Positions 22,125-33,281 of a DNA stretch of 64,000 nt are shown piece by piece. The DNA lies in assembly GCA_015183035.1 (NCBI GenBank), contig JACZZP010000005.1:2170001-2234000 (forward strand), read 5' to 3'. The notes under the pieces were generated by a model. That model was not told the DNA's origin and did no database searches. It worked only from the letters and a program-made list of their open reading frames with translations. Positions within the stretch are counted from its first letter, which is position 1; each line of letters opens with the position of its first letter. Origin of the DNA: Meloidogyne chitwoodi (Eukaryota > Nematoda > Chromadorea > Rhabditida > Meloidogynidae). Position numbers and translations under genes: made by a program.

Positions 22125-24094
22125 TCATTCATAAAATTCTTCAGCAACAACATTCTTAAAAACATTATAATTAAATGGTTTAGCATTCAAATCATTTCCA
22201 AAGTTTGCTTCCACAGAACAGAATTTTAAATGAATATAAGGAGTTAAACAGTCATAATTCTCTTTTAATAACAGCTTTGCCTTTAAATAATAATTAATTT
22301 ACTTAATATTAATTTTTACATTTTCTTACCAATTTGTTTTCCATTTTGAGTAAAAAATATATAAGGTAATTTTCCAGGCAAAATTGTTGGAGGATAAACT
22401 AGACCACAACCAAAAATATCAGAATCATTCCAAATAAATTCATTTAAAGAAAATTTGTTCTTTTCAGCTTTATTAGTACTACAAATAATTAAAGAATCAT
22501 AAACGAGAAAACGAATAGCAGCATATTTGTTGCTAAGACCAATGACAAGTTTATTTTCCAAAGAGTTTTTTTCTCCTTCAATTTGGCATTTTATTTCAAA
22601 ATAGAACAATGAATAAATTAAACAATCATATAAAGGCTTATTGAATGAAAATTCTGATGTTATAGATGGATATGTATTTACTCCTTAAATTTAATATTTA
22701 TTTGAGGTTATCATCAGTTTTGAAGGCAAAAGTCCGCAAACTAATAATTTAAGTCTGTTTTTTACAAAATCTTCAAAGAAGGAACAGTATAAAAATCAGA
22801 ATAAAATACAAAAACACACGAAAAACACAAAAACCTTTGTAAAATAATATAAAATGTATTTTTGTATTTTGTTATGTGCTTTTCATTTATTTTTCTGATG
22901 CAAATTATATAAATAGTTAAAGTTAGTAAAAAAACATACCTTTCCATTTTAAACATTGAATATATTTCAAAATAAGTCCATTATTATTTATTTGAACATA
23001 TCCATTCCCACTATCACAACCATAACTACTGAAAATACTTATACATCTTTTTTCACAGCATATGCTATTATTTTTAGGTTTTATTGTTTTCCATTTGTTT
23101 TTAAGTCTTATAAAAACCTATTAAAAAATATTTTTATAAAAATTAAATTAATTTATTTCATGTCCAGACATTTCGTCGACAGAAATTGACGACATTTCGT
23201 CCCAACGGCAAAAAATCGTGAGCTCGGGTAAACGAAATGTAGTTTTTTTTGCCGTAGAGGCGAAATGTCGTGCAATTTTGTTCGACGAAATGTACAGGTC
23301 CCATTTATTTGCAAACGGAGGATAATTTAACAGATTTGTAAAAATTATTAAATTAGGACTTAAGTATATAGATATTCTTTTAAATTTTTGTTTTTCCCTG
23401 TCTATAAATTAAATAATATAAATATTATCACGAAAAGAAAAAAGTTTTTTAAAAAAATATTTATGCAAACTCACCACAATATTAGTTATCTGAGCCAAAT
23501 CATCTATCTTTTTATTAAGAGAATCATTCAGTTCATTTGACTAAAAAACTAATAATAATTAAAATGATTAATAATTACCTACCATTTTTAAATCATTTTT
23601 TAAAATTTTAATTTCTTTATCATTTTTATTTTCTAATAATTCAACTTTTGATTGTAATAAAGCATTCTTTTCAATTTCTTTCTCAAGTTTATTTTGAAGT
23701 TCTTCGATATTAAAGCTTTTTTCACCCTCCAATTGCTCAATCTTAAAAATTGATATTTTTAATTAAATGACCAATTGTCCGCAAGTTTTGTCCGTAAATA
23801 TATTATTAATTTTTCTGTTCTAGACTTTGAATTTTCTCTTTTTTGAATAATTTATGTATAAATAATATTTACGAAAAAAACTTTTGGATATTTGTCTCGT
23901 TTATATACCTGTTTAGACGTAACAACAGTTTCAACACTTTCATCCAAAAGACTAATTTCCTTATCAGTTATAGGAGTGAACGAATCCTGAATTAATATAT
24001 TTATTTTTAAATTAATTTTATATTTTTTAAAATAATTAAATTTGTCAAATTTTACCTCACTTTCCAAATCTGAATTTGTAGAGCTTTCAGACAT
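22125..24094 (-). pseudogene. SPRY family copy C (second subfamily), frameshifted in the last exon
   Basis: It starts MSESSTNSDLESE at 24094. Exons follow for DSFTPIT...ISLLDESVETV (~23990-23910), the coiled coil (EGEKSFNIEELQNKLEKEI, ~23750-23590), the Cys module (~23120-22945), and SPRY (~22680-22320, DIFGCGLVYPPTILPGKLPY, FFTQNGKQIG). In the last exon GCTGTTATTAAAAG lacks two bases relative to sister copies (GCTGTATTATTAAA in copy F), so the frame meets a TGA within a few codons. The C-terminal part (~22270-22125) would be lost or altered. SPRY itself is nearly complete, so a shortened product remains possible. A small palindromic MITE and a GTCCGC MITE lie in its introns. Confidence 0.6.
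23163..23301. mobile_element. ~140-bp palindromic MITE (ACATTTCGTCGACAG type)
   Basis: The left arm CAGACATTTCGTCGACAGAA and the right arm TTCGACGAAATGTACAGG surround a core with ACGACATTTCGTC, GTGAGCTCGGGTAAACGAAA and AGGCGAAATGTCGTGC. A nearly identical copy is at 35467-35605. It lies in an intron of SPRY copy C. Confidence 0.75.
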
Positions 24095-24894
24095 TTTAAG
24101 AAATTTAATAAATTAAATAATTCTGAAAATTTGTTTTAATATTTAAATTTAAGATAAAGTGAACAAAAAATAAATATATTTTGACTTAAAAATAGGCAAT
24201 GAATGTTTAGTCAATTGACCTAGATAAGTAGTCATATTTATGTGTGGTTAAATAAAAATTGCTTGATAGAGAAATTCACTACTTGCTATAGGTTTATAAT
24301 TGAAGGAGAAAATTATAATAAATTAAATCAGGGCTCTCATCGACCAAAATCAATGTAAAAGTAATTCCTATTTAAAGTACATGTAAAATACAAAAGTTTC
24401 AAAAAAAAGAAGTAATCTTCAGATTTTATTTTAACAAATTTTATTTTTGCTAAAATCTTTCTGTTTTTCTCTACTAAATAGATACTGAATATAAAATTAT
24501 TCTGAATATCAACATGTCAGTTAATATTTAATTTGTTTATATTCAGCAGGTAACTCAGTAGTAGACATCAGAAATGAGCAAAATACTAGAGAAGAATTTT
24601 CAAATAATTTCCCATAATTTTTTATTAAAAATATAATGCTTTGATAATTATAAACTTTTCTCCTTCAATTATAATCCTAAAGCAAATGGAACGCCTCCTC
24701 TATAAATATTACTTAACTAGAAGATAAACATTCAAATTTATTACCTTTATTTAATTATTTTTTGATTTATAAAAAAGATAAAAAATATTTATTCAATAAC
24801 CATATTTAATTTTTATTTTTTATAAATTTTTAATATCTTAAATTAAATAATTTTTCAGAATTTTTATTTATTAATTATTTTAAATTTTATAAAA
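24095..24894. promoter_or_regulatory. Shared head-to-head promoter region of SPRY copies C and D
   Basis: Two inward-facing copies of a conserved module are present: CTTGCTATAGG then TATAATTGAAGGAGAAAA at 24282-24316, and its complement TTTTCTCCTTCAATTATAAT with CCTAAAGCAAAT at 24656-24688. Next to them are GTCAATTGACC (about 24209) and TATAAATATT-like boxes. The same module precedes copies F, G, H, I and (degraded) J. This suggests a common promoter architecture; the factor is unknown. Confidence 0.5.
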
Positions 24895-27122
24895 TGACTG
24901 AAAGCTCTTTAACTCCAGATTTGGACAGAGGTAAAATTTGATAATTTTTTAAAAAAAAATATAAAATTAATATTTAATTTAGGATTCTTCAACTAATATT
25001 ACTGGCTCACAAATTAGCCTTTTGGATGATAGGACTGAAACTGCTTCCATTTCAATGCTGGTAATATTATAAACGTTAAAAGGATTTAAAAATATTTTAA
25101 AAATTTTGATATTTTTTATTATTAGTTTTGGATAAAAATATTAATTTTCTTATTTTAGACTAATGATGATTTTATTGCACTCAAAAAAGAGATTGATAAG
25201 TTAAAGTTGAAACAATTAAATTCAGACAAAAAAATTGATGAGTTAAACTTTGAATTAAAACAATTAAAAGAGGGAAAAAGAGTGGTTAGTTTTAATTTAT
25301 TTAAAATTATTTATTTACAATTAAAGTTTAATTTTTTCAGTGTTTTTTATACGTTCCAAACAAATGGAAATTTATTAACTCAGAAGTTCCATGTTGCAAC
25401 AATAATTGTGTAAACACTGATAAACCAAATGGTTATTGTATTAAAGGGAATGGATTTATTCAACTTAAAAGTGATACAAATATTAAATATATTGATTGTA
25501 GAGAAGATAGTTAGTTTTATAAATTTTAAATAAATTATTAAATAAACAAACTAAATGATCTATAAAAATTACCGAGTTTTCTTTTGGTAATACCAATTTT
25601 TGGCCCCTAATAAATGATTTGGTTTTCTTTACGCATTCAAACCAAGGTTATTAACGGTTTGGGATCAGACATGTGCGAAACGTTTCGTTTAGTAGTTTCG
25701 TCAGTTTCGTGACTTTTTTCATCTTAGTTTCGTTTCGTTGCGAAACACTCAAATTTATCACGAAACGTACGAAACAAAATTTATTAAAAAATTTCCAGTT
25801 TTGGGTAAAATTTTTGAGATTTTTACTACAAATGGCAATAATTTTTCAAAAAATTTTTGCCTGAGTGCTGAAAATGGTGAATTATGGCAACTAAAGTGCA
25901 ATAATTTTCAAAATTTTCGCCTGCGGCGCTAAGAAATAAAAATTTATGAAAATTATCCGACCAGAATCTTATTAAATCCAGAACAACCATGTTTGAAATA
26001 CTTTTCCCCGCAGAGAAAAATAATCTATTTCAAAAATTTTAGTTTTCTTCATAAAAAATATCACCTTCCAAAACCTGATTTGACCATTTTGAGAAAAACG
26101 GATATATCCGTGATTCCCGGAGACATATATAGCAATTTGAACACGGATATAAAACGGATATGGATATAGAGCTCAACTTTCCAGTCAGGTCATTTTTGCG
26201 ACCGAAAGACCGGTCAAGAGAACACTGGCTCTAAAGTTCAAAAATTCTCAAAATTCTTGCCTGTGCACAAATTTTTTTAAATTTTGTAACTATCGCACAA
26301 AAATGTGTTTAACATTCAAAATTTAATGAAATACCGTATTTTTTATAATTTTAATGCTTCGTTTTGTTTCGTTTCGTAAAATTTGGCTGTTTAGTTTCAT
26401 AACGAAACAATTTTAAAACAATTTTTGTTTCGTTGGAAAAAATTTTGGTGTTTCGCACATGTCTGTTTGGGATATCCAGAACCGAAAAATGTTCAAACAT
26501 TCAAAAATTTTGGTTTAGATTTCGGTGATACCTGTAATTTTCCAAAAATGTCTAACTTTAATTCAAACACTTTAATTTAATTAAACTAAATTAATTTAGG
26601 ATTTGATAAATTAGCTTCTATAAAAACAGAAAATCAGTTCAATAAACCAAATGAAAATTCTACATTTTGTTTGCATTTCACATTATACTATTATGAAGTT
26701 AAATTACAATTTGAAAAAATGGCAGAGATTGGAATAGGTTTTAAAAAAGACAAAGATTCTATTTGTTTATGGCCGATGAAACAATTAATTTATTATTCCA
26801 TTCAAGGGGAAGTTTATTATATTAAACTTCAAAATGAAGATATTATTGGTTGTGGATTAGTTTATCCACCTCCAAAATTAAAGAATAAATTACCTTATGT
26901 TTTTTTCACTCATAATGGAATACAAATTGGTAAGTAATATTTTATTAATTTATTAAATTAATTTATAGGTAAAGCTATATTAATGGAAGAAGATAATGAA
27001 CATTATCAACCGCAAATTTTTCTAAAAGGTTGTTCAGTTGAAACTAATTTTGGAAATGATTTAAAATCCAATCCATTTATTTACGACATTTCTAAGCATT
27101 ATGTGGCTGATGAATTTTATTA
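24895..27122 (+). pseudogene. SPRY family copy D, decayed, lacking the first coiled-coil exon
   Basis: MTESSLTPDLDR at 24895; GACAGAG|GTAAAA lacks two bases compared with GACAGAGAG|GTAAAA in sisters, so joining to the next exon (GSQISLLDDRTE, ~24984-25061) is out of frame. Coil exon ~25159-25285, Cys module ~25342-25510 (WKFINSEVPCCNNNC), SPRY exon ~26600-26931, last exon ~26969-27122. The last exon has TAA where sisters have AAA (TTTTATTAAGATG), cutting off the final acidic residues. The ~1.1-kb intron at 25511-26599 holds the hAT-like element at 25666-26465. A Merlin element is inserted 15 bp after the stop. Confidence 0.6.
25666..26465. mobile_element. hAT-like non-autonomous element with GTTTCG subterminal repeats
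   Basis: It starts CAGACATGTGCGAAAC and ends GTTTCGCACATGTCTG, with a perfect 8-bp TSD TTTGGGAT at 25658-25665 and 26466-26473. GTTTCG/CGAAAC words crowd both ends. The inside has the GCCTGCGGCGC module (about 25917-25930), a GGATATATCCG-type palindrome and a GACCGGTCAAGAGAACAC hairpin half. Inserted in an intron of SPRY copy D. Confidence 0.88.
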
Positions 27123-27137
27123 AGATGAAGAATTTTC

Positions 27138-27594
27138 GGTACTTACGTATTATCCCTAAGCACTTTTGCGGACGTTTTTTTGCGGACAAATTTATATAAA
27201 ACAACTACAATAAAAAATCAATCCAATGGCCAATATTTCCCCCAAGCAAACATAATTTCTTCAAAAACGTCTCTATCTCCAATCATTTTCCTCCGAATAA
27301 ATTCTGCAAAATAACTTTCCAAATGATGACGTGCTGTCCCCCGATGTTTCTTATTTCGCCATTTGGCACTGCCCCACATTGGCAAATCCCAAATTTTCAT
27401 TATAAATAAAAATAGACTAAAAAATTAAATAAAAAATGATAGAATGACTACATAAAATACTAAATTAAAAATAAATAAAATTTAATGAATATAAAATAAT
27501 AGACTGTGCTTTTTTATTATGCAAATTGTCTTATATAAATTTGTCCGCAAAAAAAAAAGTCCGCAAAAGTGCTTAAGGATAATACGTAAGTACC
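27138..27594 (-). mobile_element. Merlin (IS1016-type) deletion derivative with 8-bp TSD
   Basis: TSD GAATTTTC at 27130-27137 and 27595-27602. The termini GGTACTTACGTATTATCC and GGATAATACGTAAGTACC are inverted repeats, followed by AAGCACTTTTGCGGAC. The minus strand at 27400-27218 reads MKIWDLP joined to [20 protein letters not shown], i.e. transposase N- and C-terminal ends with the DDE core deleted. It is the sister of the element at 1-439 and lies just after SPRY copy D. Confidence 0.88.
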
Positions 27595-27761
27595 GAATTT
27601 TCTGAATACAAAAGTTAAAAAATGAAATAAATATTTTGATATTAAATCTAAATAATTGATATACATTTTCATTTGTTGAATAAATTTTTTAAATTATAAT
27701 TTTTGTATAAACAATTTAGTTTGATTATATAAAATATATTTGTTTTAATTATAATTTATTT

Positions 27762-30700
27762 GGTTCCCGGACCTTTCGTCAATGAACCATTCGTCAATGA
27801 ACTTTCCGTCAATACCTTTCGTCAATGAACCTTTCGTCACTTAAGTCATATTTTTAAAAAACAAACTGACATCCCAATGAATCTAGATCCCATTAAAAAA
27901 AAAATTAAATAATTCTAAAAACATGTTTCTGGAGGTAAATTGGGGCGGAGATTATGAATCTGAACTCAGATTTTGTCTAACATTTGACTTTATCCATGAT
28001 CTTAATCAAGTACTTTATTTTTTGAAAAAAAACATTTCAACGAAAAAAAGACTACTATTCAATTCATCTCGTCGAGCTGAATCGAATGGTACCACTTACG
28101 TTTTACAAAATTAAATATGTACCGAGTTACATAAAATTAAGGGATTGTCTGTTTGTTTTTTAAAAATATGACTTAAGTGACGAAAGGTTCATTGACGAAA
28201 GGTTCATTGACGAAAGGTTCATTGACGAAAAGGTATTGACGAAAGGTTCATTGACGAAAGGTTCATTGACGAAAAGGTATTGACGAAAGGTTCATTGACG
28301 AAAAGGTATTGACGAAAGGTTCATTGACGAAAGGTTCATTGACGAAAAGGTATTGACGAAAGGTTCATTGACGAAAAGGTATTGACGAAAGGTTCATTGA
28401 CGAAAAGGTATTGACGAAAGGTTCATTGACGAAAGGTTCATTGACGAAAAGGTATTGACGAAAGGTTCATTGACGAAAAGGTATTGACGAAAGGTTCATT
28501 GACGAAAAGGTATTGACGAAAGGTTCATTGACGAAAAGGTATTGACGAAAGGTTCATTGACGAAAAGGTATTGACGAAAAGGTATTGACGAAAGGTTCAT
28601 TGACGAAAGGTTCATTGACGAAAAGGTATTGACGAAAGGTTCATTGACGAAAGGTTCATTGACGAAAAGGTATTGACGAAAGGTTCATTGACGAAAGGTT
28701 CATTGACGAAAGGTTCATTGACGAAAAGGTATTGACGAAAAGGTATTGACGAAAGGTTCATTGACGAAAAGGTATTGACGAAAAGGTATTGACGAAAGGT
28801 TCATTGACGAAAGGTTCATTGACGAAAGGTTCATTGACGAAAAGGTATTGACGAAAAGGTATTGACGAAAGGTTCATTGACGAAAAGGTATTGACGAAAG
28901 GTTCATTGACGAAAAGGTATTGACGAAAGGTTCATTGACGAAAGGTTCATTGACGAAAAGGTATTGACGAAAGGTTCATTGACGAAAGGTTCATTGACGA
29001 AAAGGTATTGACGAAAGGTTCATTGACGAAAAGGTATTGACGAAAGGTTCATTGACGAAAGGTTCATTGACGAAAAGGTATTGACGAAAGGTTCATTGAC
29101 GAAAAGGTATTGACGAAAGGTTCATTGACGAAAGGTTCATTGACGAAAAGGTATTGACGAAAGGTTCATTGACGAAAAGGTATTGACGAAAGGTTCATTG
29201 ACGAAAAGGTATTGACGAAAGGTTCATTGACGAAAAGGTATTGACGAAAGGTTCATTGACGAAAAGGTATTGACGAAAGGTTCATTGACGAAAAGGTATT
29301 GACGAAAGGTTCATTGACGAAAAGGTATTGACGAAAGGTTCATTGACGAAAAGGTATTGACGAAAGGTTCATTGACGAAAGGTTCATTGACGAAAGGTTC
29401 ATTGACGAAAAGGTATTGACGAAAAGGTATTGACGAAAGGTTCATTGACGAAAAGGTATTGACGAAAGGTTCATTGACGAAAAGGTATTGACGAAAGGTT
29501 CATTGACGAAAGGTTCATTGACGAAAAGGTATTGACGAAAGGTTCATTGACGAAAGGTTCATTGACGAAAAGGTATTGACGAAAGGTTCATTGACGAAAA
29601 GGTATTGACGAAAGGTTCATTGACGAAAGGTTCATTGACGAAAAGGTATTGACGAAAGGTTCATTGACGAAAAGGTATTGACGAAAGGTTCATTGACGAA
29701 AGGTTCATTGACGAAAAGGTATTGACGAAAGGTTCATTGACGAAAAGGTATTGACGAAAGGTTCATTGACGAAAGGTTCATTGACGAAAGGTTCATTGAC
29801 GAAAAGGTATTGACGAAAGGTTCATTGACGAAAGGTTCATTGACGAAAAGGTATTGACGAAAGGTTCATTGACGAAAGGTTCATTGACGAAAAGGTATTG
29901 ACGAAAGGTTCATTGACGAAAAGGTATTGACGAAAGGTTCATTGACGAAAAGGTATTGACGAAAGGTTCATTGACGAAAAGGTATTGACGAAAGGTTCAT
30001 TGACGAAAAGGTATTGACGAAAGGTTCATTGACGAAAAGGTATTGACGAAAGGTTCATTGACGAAAAGGTATTGACGAAAGGTTCATTGACGAAAAGGTA
30101 TTGACGAAAGGTTCATTGACGAAAAGGTATTGACGAAAGGTTCATTGACGAAAAGGTATTGACGAAAGGTTCATTGACGAAAAGGTATTGACGAAAGGTT
30201 CATTGACGAAAAGGTATTGACGAAAGGTTCATTGACGAAAGGTTCATTGACGAAAAGGTATTGACGAAAGGTTCATTGACGAAAAGGTATTGACGAAAGG
30301 TTCATTGACGAAAGGTTCATTGACGAAAAGGTATTGACGAAAGGTTCATTGACGAAAAGGTATTGACGAAAGGTTCATTGACGAAAGGTTCATTGACGAA
30401 AAGGTATTGACGAAAGGTTCATTGACGAAAAGGTATTGACGAAAGGTTCATTGACGAAAGGTTCATTGACGAAAAGGTATTGACGAAAGGTTCATTGACG
30501 AAAAGGTATTGACGAAAGGTTCATTGACGAAAGGTTCATTGACGAAAAGGTATTGACGAAAGGTTCATTGACGAAAAGGTATTGACGAAAGGTTCATTGA
30601 CGAAAAGGTATTGACGAAAGGTTCATTGACGAAAAGGTATTGACGAAAGGTTCATTGACGAAAAGGTATTGACGAAAGGTTCATTGACGAAAAGGTATTG

Positions 30701-31852
30701 ACGAAAGGTTCATTGACGAAAAGGTATTGACGAAAGGTTCATTGACGAAAAGGTATTGACGAAAGGTTCATTGACGAAAAGGTATTGACGAAAGGTTCAT
30801 TGACGAAAAGGTATTGACGAAAGGTTCATTGACGAAAAGGTATTGACGAAAGGTTCATTGACGAAAAGGTATTGACGAAAGGTTCATTGACGAAAAGGTA
30901 TTGACGAAAGGTTCATTGACGAAAAGGTATTGACGAAAGGTTCATTGACGAAAAGGTATTGACGAAAGGTTCATTGACGAAAAGGTATTGACGAAAGGTT
31001 CATTGACGAAAGGTTCATTGACGAAAAGGTATTGACGAAAGGTTCATTGACGAAAAGGTATTGACGAAAGGTTCATTGACGAAAAGGTATTGACGAAAGG
31101 TTCATTGACGAAAAGGTATTGACGAAAGGTTCATTGACGAAAAGGTATTGACGAAAGGTTCATTGACGAAAAGGTATTGACGAAAGGTTCATTGACGAAA
31201 AGGTATTGACGAAAGGTTCATTGACGAAAAGGTATTGACGAAAGGTTCATTGACGAAAAGGTATTGACGAAAGGTTCATTGACGAAAGGTTCATTGACGA
31301 AAAGGTATTGACGAAAGGTTCATTGACGAAAAGGTATTGACGAAAGGTTCATTGACGAAAGGTTCATTGACGAAAAGGTATTGACGAAAGGTTCATTGAC
31401 GAAAAGGTATTGACGAAAGGTTCATTGACGAAAGGTTCATTGACGAAAAGGTATTGACGAAAGGTTCATTGACGAAAAGGTATTGACGAAAGGTTCATTG
31501 ACGAAAAGGTATTGACGAAAGGTTCATTGACGAAAAGGTATTGACGAAAGGTTCATTGACGAAAAGGTATTGACGAAAGGTTCATTGACGAAAAGGTATT
31601 GACGAAAGGTTCATTGACGAAAGGTTCATTGACGAAAAGGTATTGACGAAAGGTTCATTGACGAAAAGGTATTGACGAAAGGTTCATTGACGAAAGGTTC
31701 ATTGACGAAAAGGTATTGACGAAAGGTTCATTGACGAAAAGGTATTGACGAAAGGTTCATTGACGAAAAGGTATTGACGAAAGGTTCATTGACGAAAGGT
31801 TCATTGACGAAAAGGTATTGACGAAAGGTTCATTGACGAAAGGTTCGGCCCC
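27762..31852. mobile_element. Foldback element with a giant minisatellite in its right arm
   Basis: It starts GGTTCCCGGACCTTTCGTC and ends GACGAAAGGTTCGGCCCC. The flanks show ATTTATTT at 27754-27761 and 31853-31860, an 8-bp TSD (AT-rich, so weaker evidence). The left arm has five CCTTTCGTCAATGAA-type units and then AAGTCATATTTTTAAAAAAC. The right arm repeats this in reverse at about 28150-28180, after which the tandem array starts. The centre (27900-28110) contains AATTCATCTCGTCGAGCTGA. No transposase. Related to 9881-10266. Confidence 0.8.
28178..31846. repeat. 3.7-kb minisatellite of two alternating unit types
   Basis: Units are GACGAAAGGTTCATT (15 bp) and GACGAAAAGGTATT (14 bp), strung together in varied order with very little point mutation; by length about 250 units. 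The 15-bp unit is the repeat already present a few times in the element's terminal arms. In the middle (29930-30220 and 30560-30970) the two types alternate regularly, giving a 29-bp higher-order unit. Confidence 0.95.
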
Positions 31853-31860
31853 ATTTATTT

Positions 31861-32229
31861 ATGTTCTCCTTTTTAATTATTTGAAAATTTTATTCAATAA
31901 GCATTTATAAAAAGTAATTTATTTTTATTCAAAAGTTTATTGAAAATTTTCGTAAATTTTTTCTTCGTTTAAAACAAAAAAAAATAAAAAGTGGGCACAT
32001 ACTTTTGGGACAGTCAATTTTTGAAATTTTATAATTTGTACAAAAATTGTTCAAATACTTAAAAATTTTGCTATAATTGTAAACAATGATAATAAACGTT
32101 TCTTCAAAAAATTATTTAAAATCAAAATGTTTGAAGGATTTTATGGTTAAAAATGTGGGTGGGAAATAATTTTGAGACAGAGTGTATGTACATAAAAATA
32201 ATTGTTAAAAAACCAAAAAAAAATTAATT
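31861..32229. other. AT-rich spacer, no gene
   Basis: Between the minisatellite element and a SPRY fragment. Short A/T runs only; nothing recognised. Confidence 0.35.
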
Positions 32230-32657
32230 TTATTTATGATTGGTCTTCGAACTAAATATAATACACAAACTTTATGGCTGTTGTAAATTTATAATAAAAT
32301 TGATCTTCCTTCATTTTCAATTAAAAATGAAGATATAATTGGTTGTGGATTAGTTTATCCATCTCCAAATATTAATAATAAATTACATTATGTTTTTTCA
32401 CTCAAAATGGAAAACAAATTGGTAAGTTAAATATTTTAATTAATTTTATTTATTTAAAAATTAATTTTTATAAAGGTAAAGCTGTTTTATTAAAGGAAAG
32501 TTATCCATTTTTTAGACCATATCTTTGTCTAAAATGTTGTTCAGTTGAAACTAATTTTGGCGATAATTTAACTTCTAATCCATTTATTTATAATATTTCC
32601 GAGCATTATGTAACTGAAGAATTTTATAAAGATCAAGATTATACATCTGACGAATAA
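32230..32657 (+). pseudogene. SPRY family copy E, 3' fragment
   Basis: Only the second half of the SPRY exon and the last exon are present. Stops interrupt the start, and the segment IIGCGLVYPSPNINNKL is followed by GTTTTTTCACTC, one T short of the run in intact copies. The same missing T occurs in copy J, and the flanking sequence is very similar, so E and J share a defective ancestor. The terminal exon ends ...FYKDQDYTSDE at about 32657. Confidence 0.7.
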
Positions 32658-32796
32658 TGAAAAAAAAAGTGAATGATTTGATATTTTTAAAAAGAAACGA
32701 AAAAATTGTTTAATTAAATTTATACCTTTTTTAAATAAAATTTTTTTAATTAAATTTTGAATAACAATTTTTTTAACTGATGACTGGTCATATCAG

Positions 32797-32930
32797 AGTT
32801 GCCGTTGTTCCAGTTCCGGAACTATTGAGGGGTAAGGAACTAGTTCCAGAACCAGTTCCAGTTCCAGAAATTTGGTAGTTCCGTAGTTCCAGTTCCGGAA
32901 CTGGAACTGGAACTTTTGCATCACTGGTCC
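32797..32930. repeat. Palindromic AGTTCC-rich repeat, hAT-like ends
   Basis: GTTCCAGTTCCGGAACT is repeated in both directions, with CAGAGTTGCCG at the left and CATCACTG at the right. It resembles the other short-motif hAT-like elements but I see no TSD. A relative is at 40019-40160. Confidence 0.5.
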
Positions 32931-32998
32931 CAGTGCCGAGTTATAACGTGCCAAAGTTGCCCTCTACGATATAAGGTTTAAGTTTTTTGTGAAGAATT

Positions 32999-33066
32999 TT
33001 GGCAGTGGCGATTCAGTGGTAGCGTTCTCGACTATGTCTTTTACTCATGGGTTCGATTCGTTTAGA
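32999..33066 (+). repeat. tRNA-like segment (Gly-type head)
   Basis: GGCGATTCAGTGGTAGCGTT (A-box-like) and CATGGGTTCGATTC (B-box) at normal tRNA spacing. The acceptor stem does not close, so it is probably a tRNA-derived repeat. Confidence 0.4.
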
Positions 33067-33281
33067 CGTGAATTTGTTCTTTTTTTATATTTCTTTTACA
33101 GTTTATTTTTAAATATTAAAAAAATTTTTTTGTGTTATAAAAAATTATTTTGTGTTAAAATTTTTTATATAAGTAGGCTAACATTAACGCCATATAATAT
33201 TTACAAAATGTTTACCATTCTAAAACAATTTACCAAAAAATATTTATTTAAAAAATATAAAATGACTCTAAACAATTAAAT

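Noticed and set aside
28178..31846. Possible telomere-like or coding repeat
   Set aside because: Units of 14 and 15 bp give no sustained reading frame and do not match nematode telomere TTAGGC. The edges show it is part of a transposon arm.
21287..33066. Functional tRNA genes at 21287-21352 and 32999-33066
   Set aside because: The A and B boxes are good but the acceptor stems do not close, so they were annotated as tRNA-derived relics.
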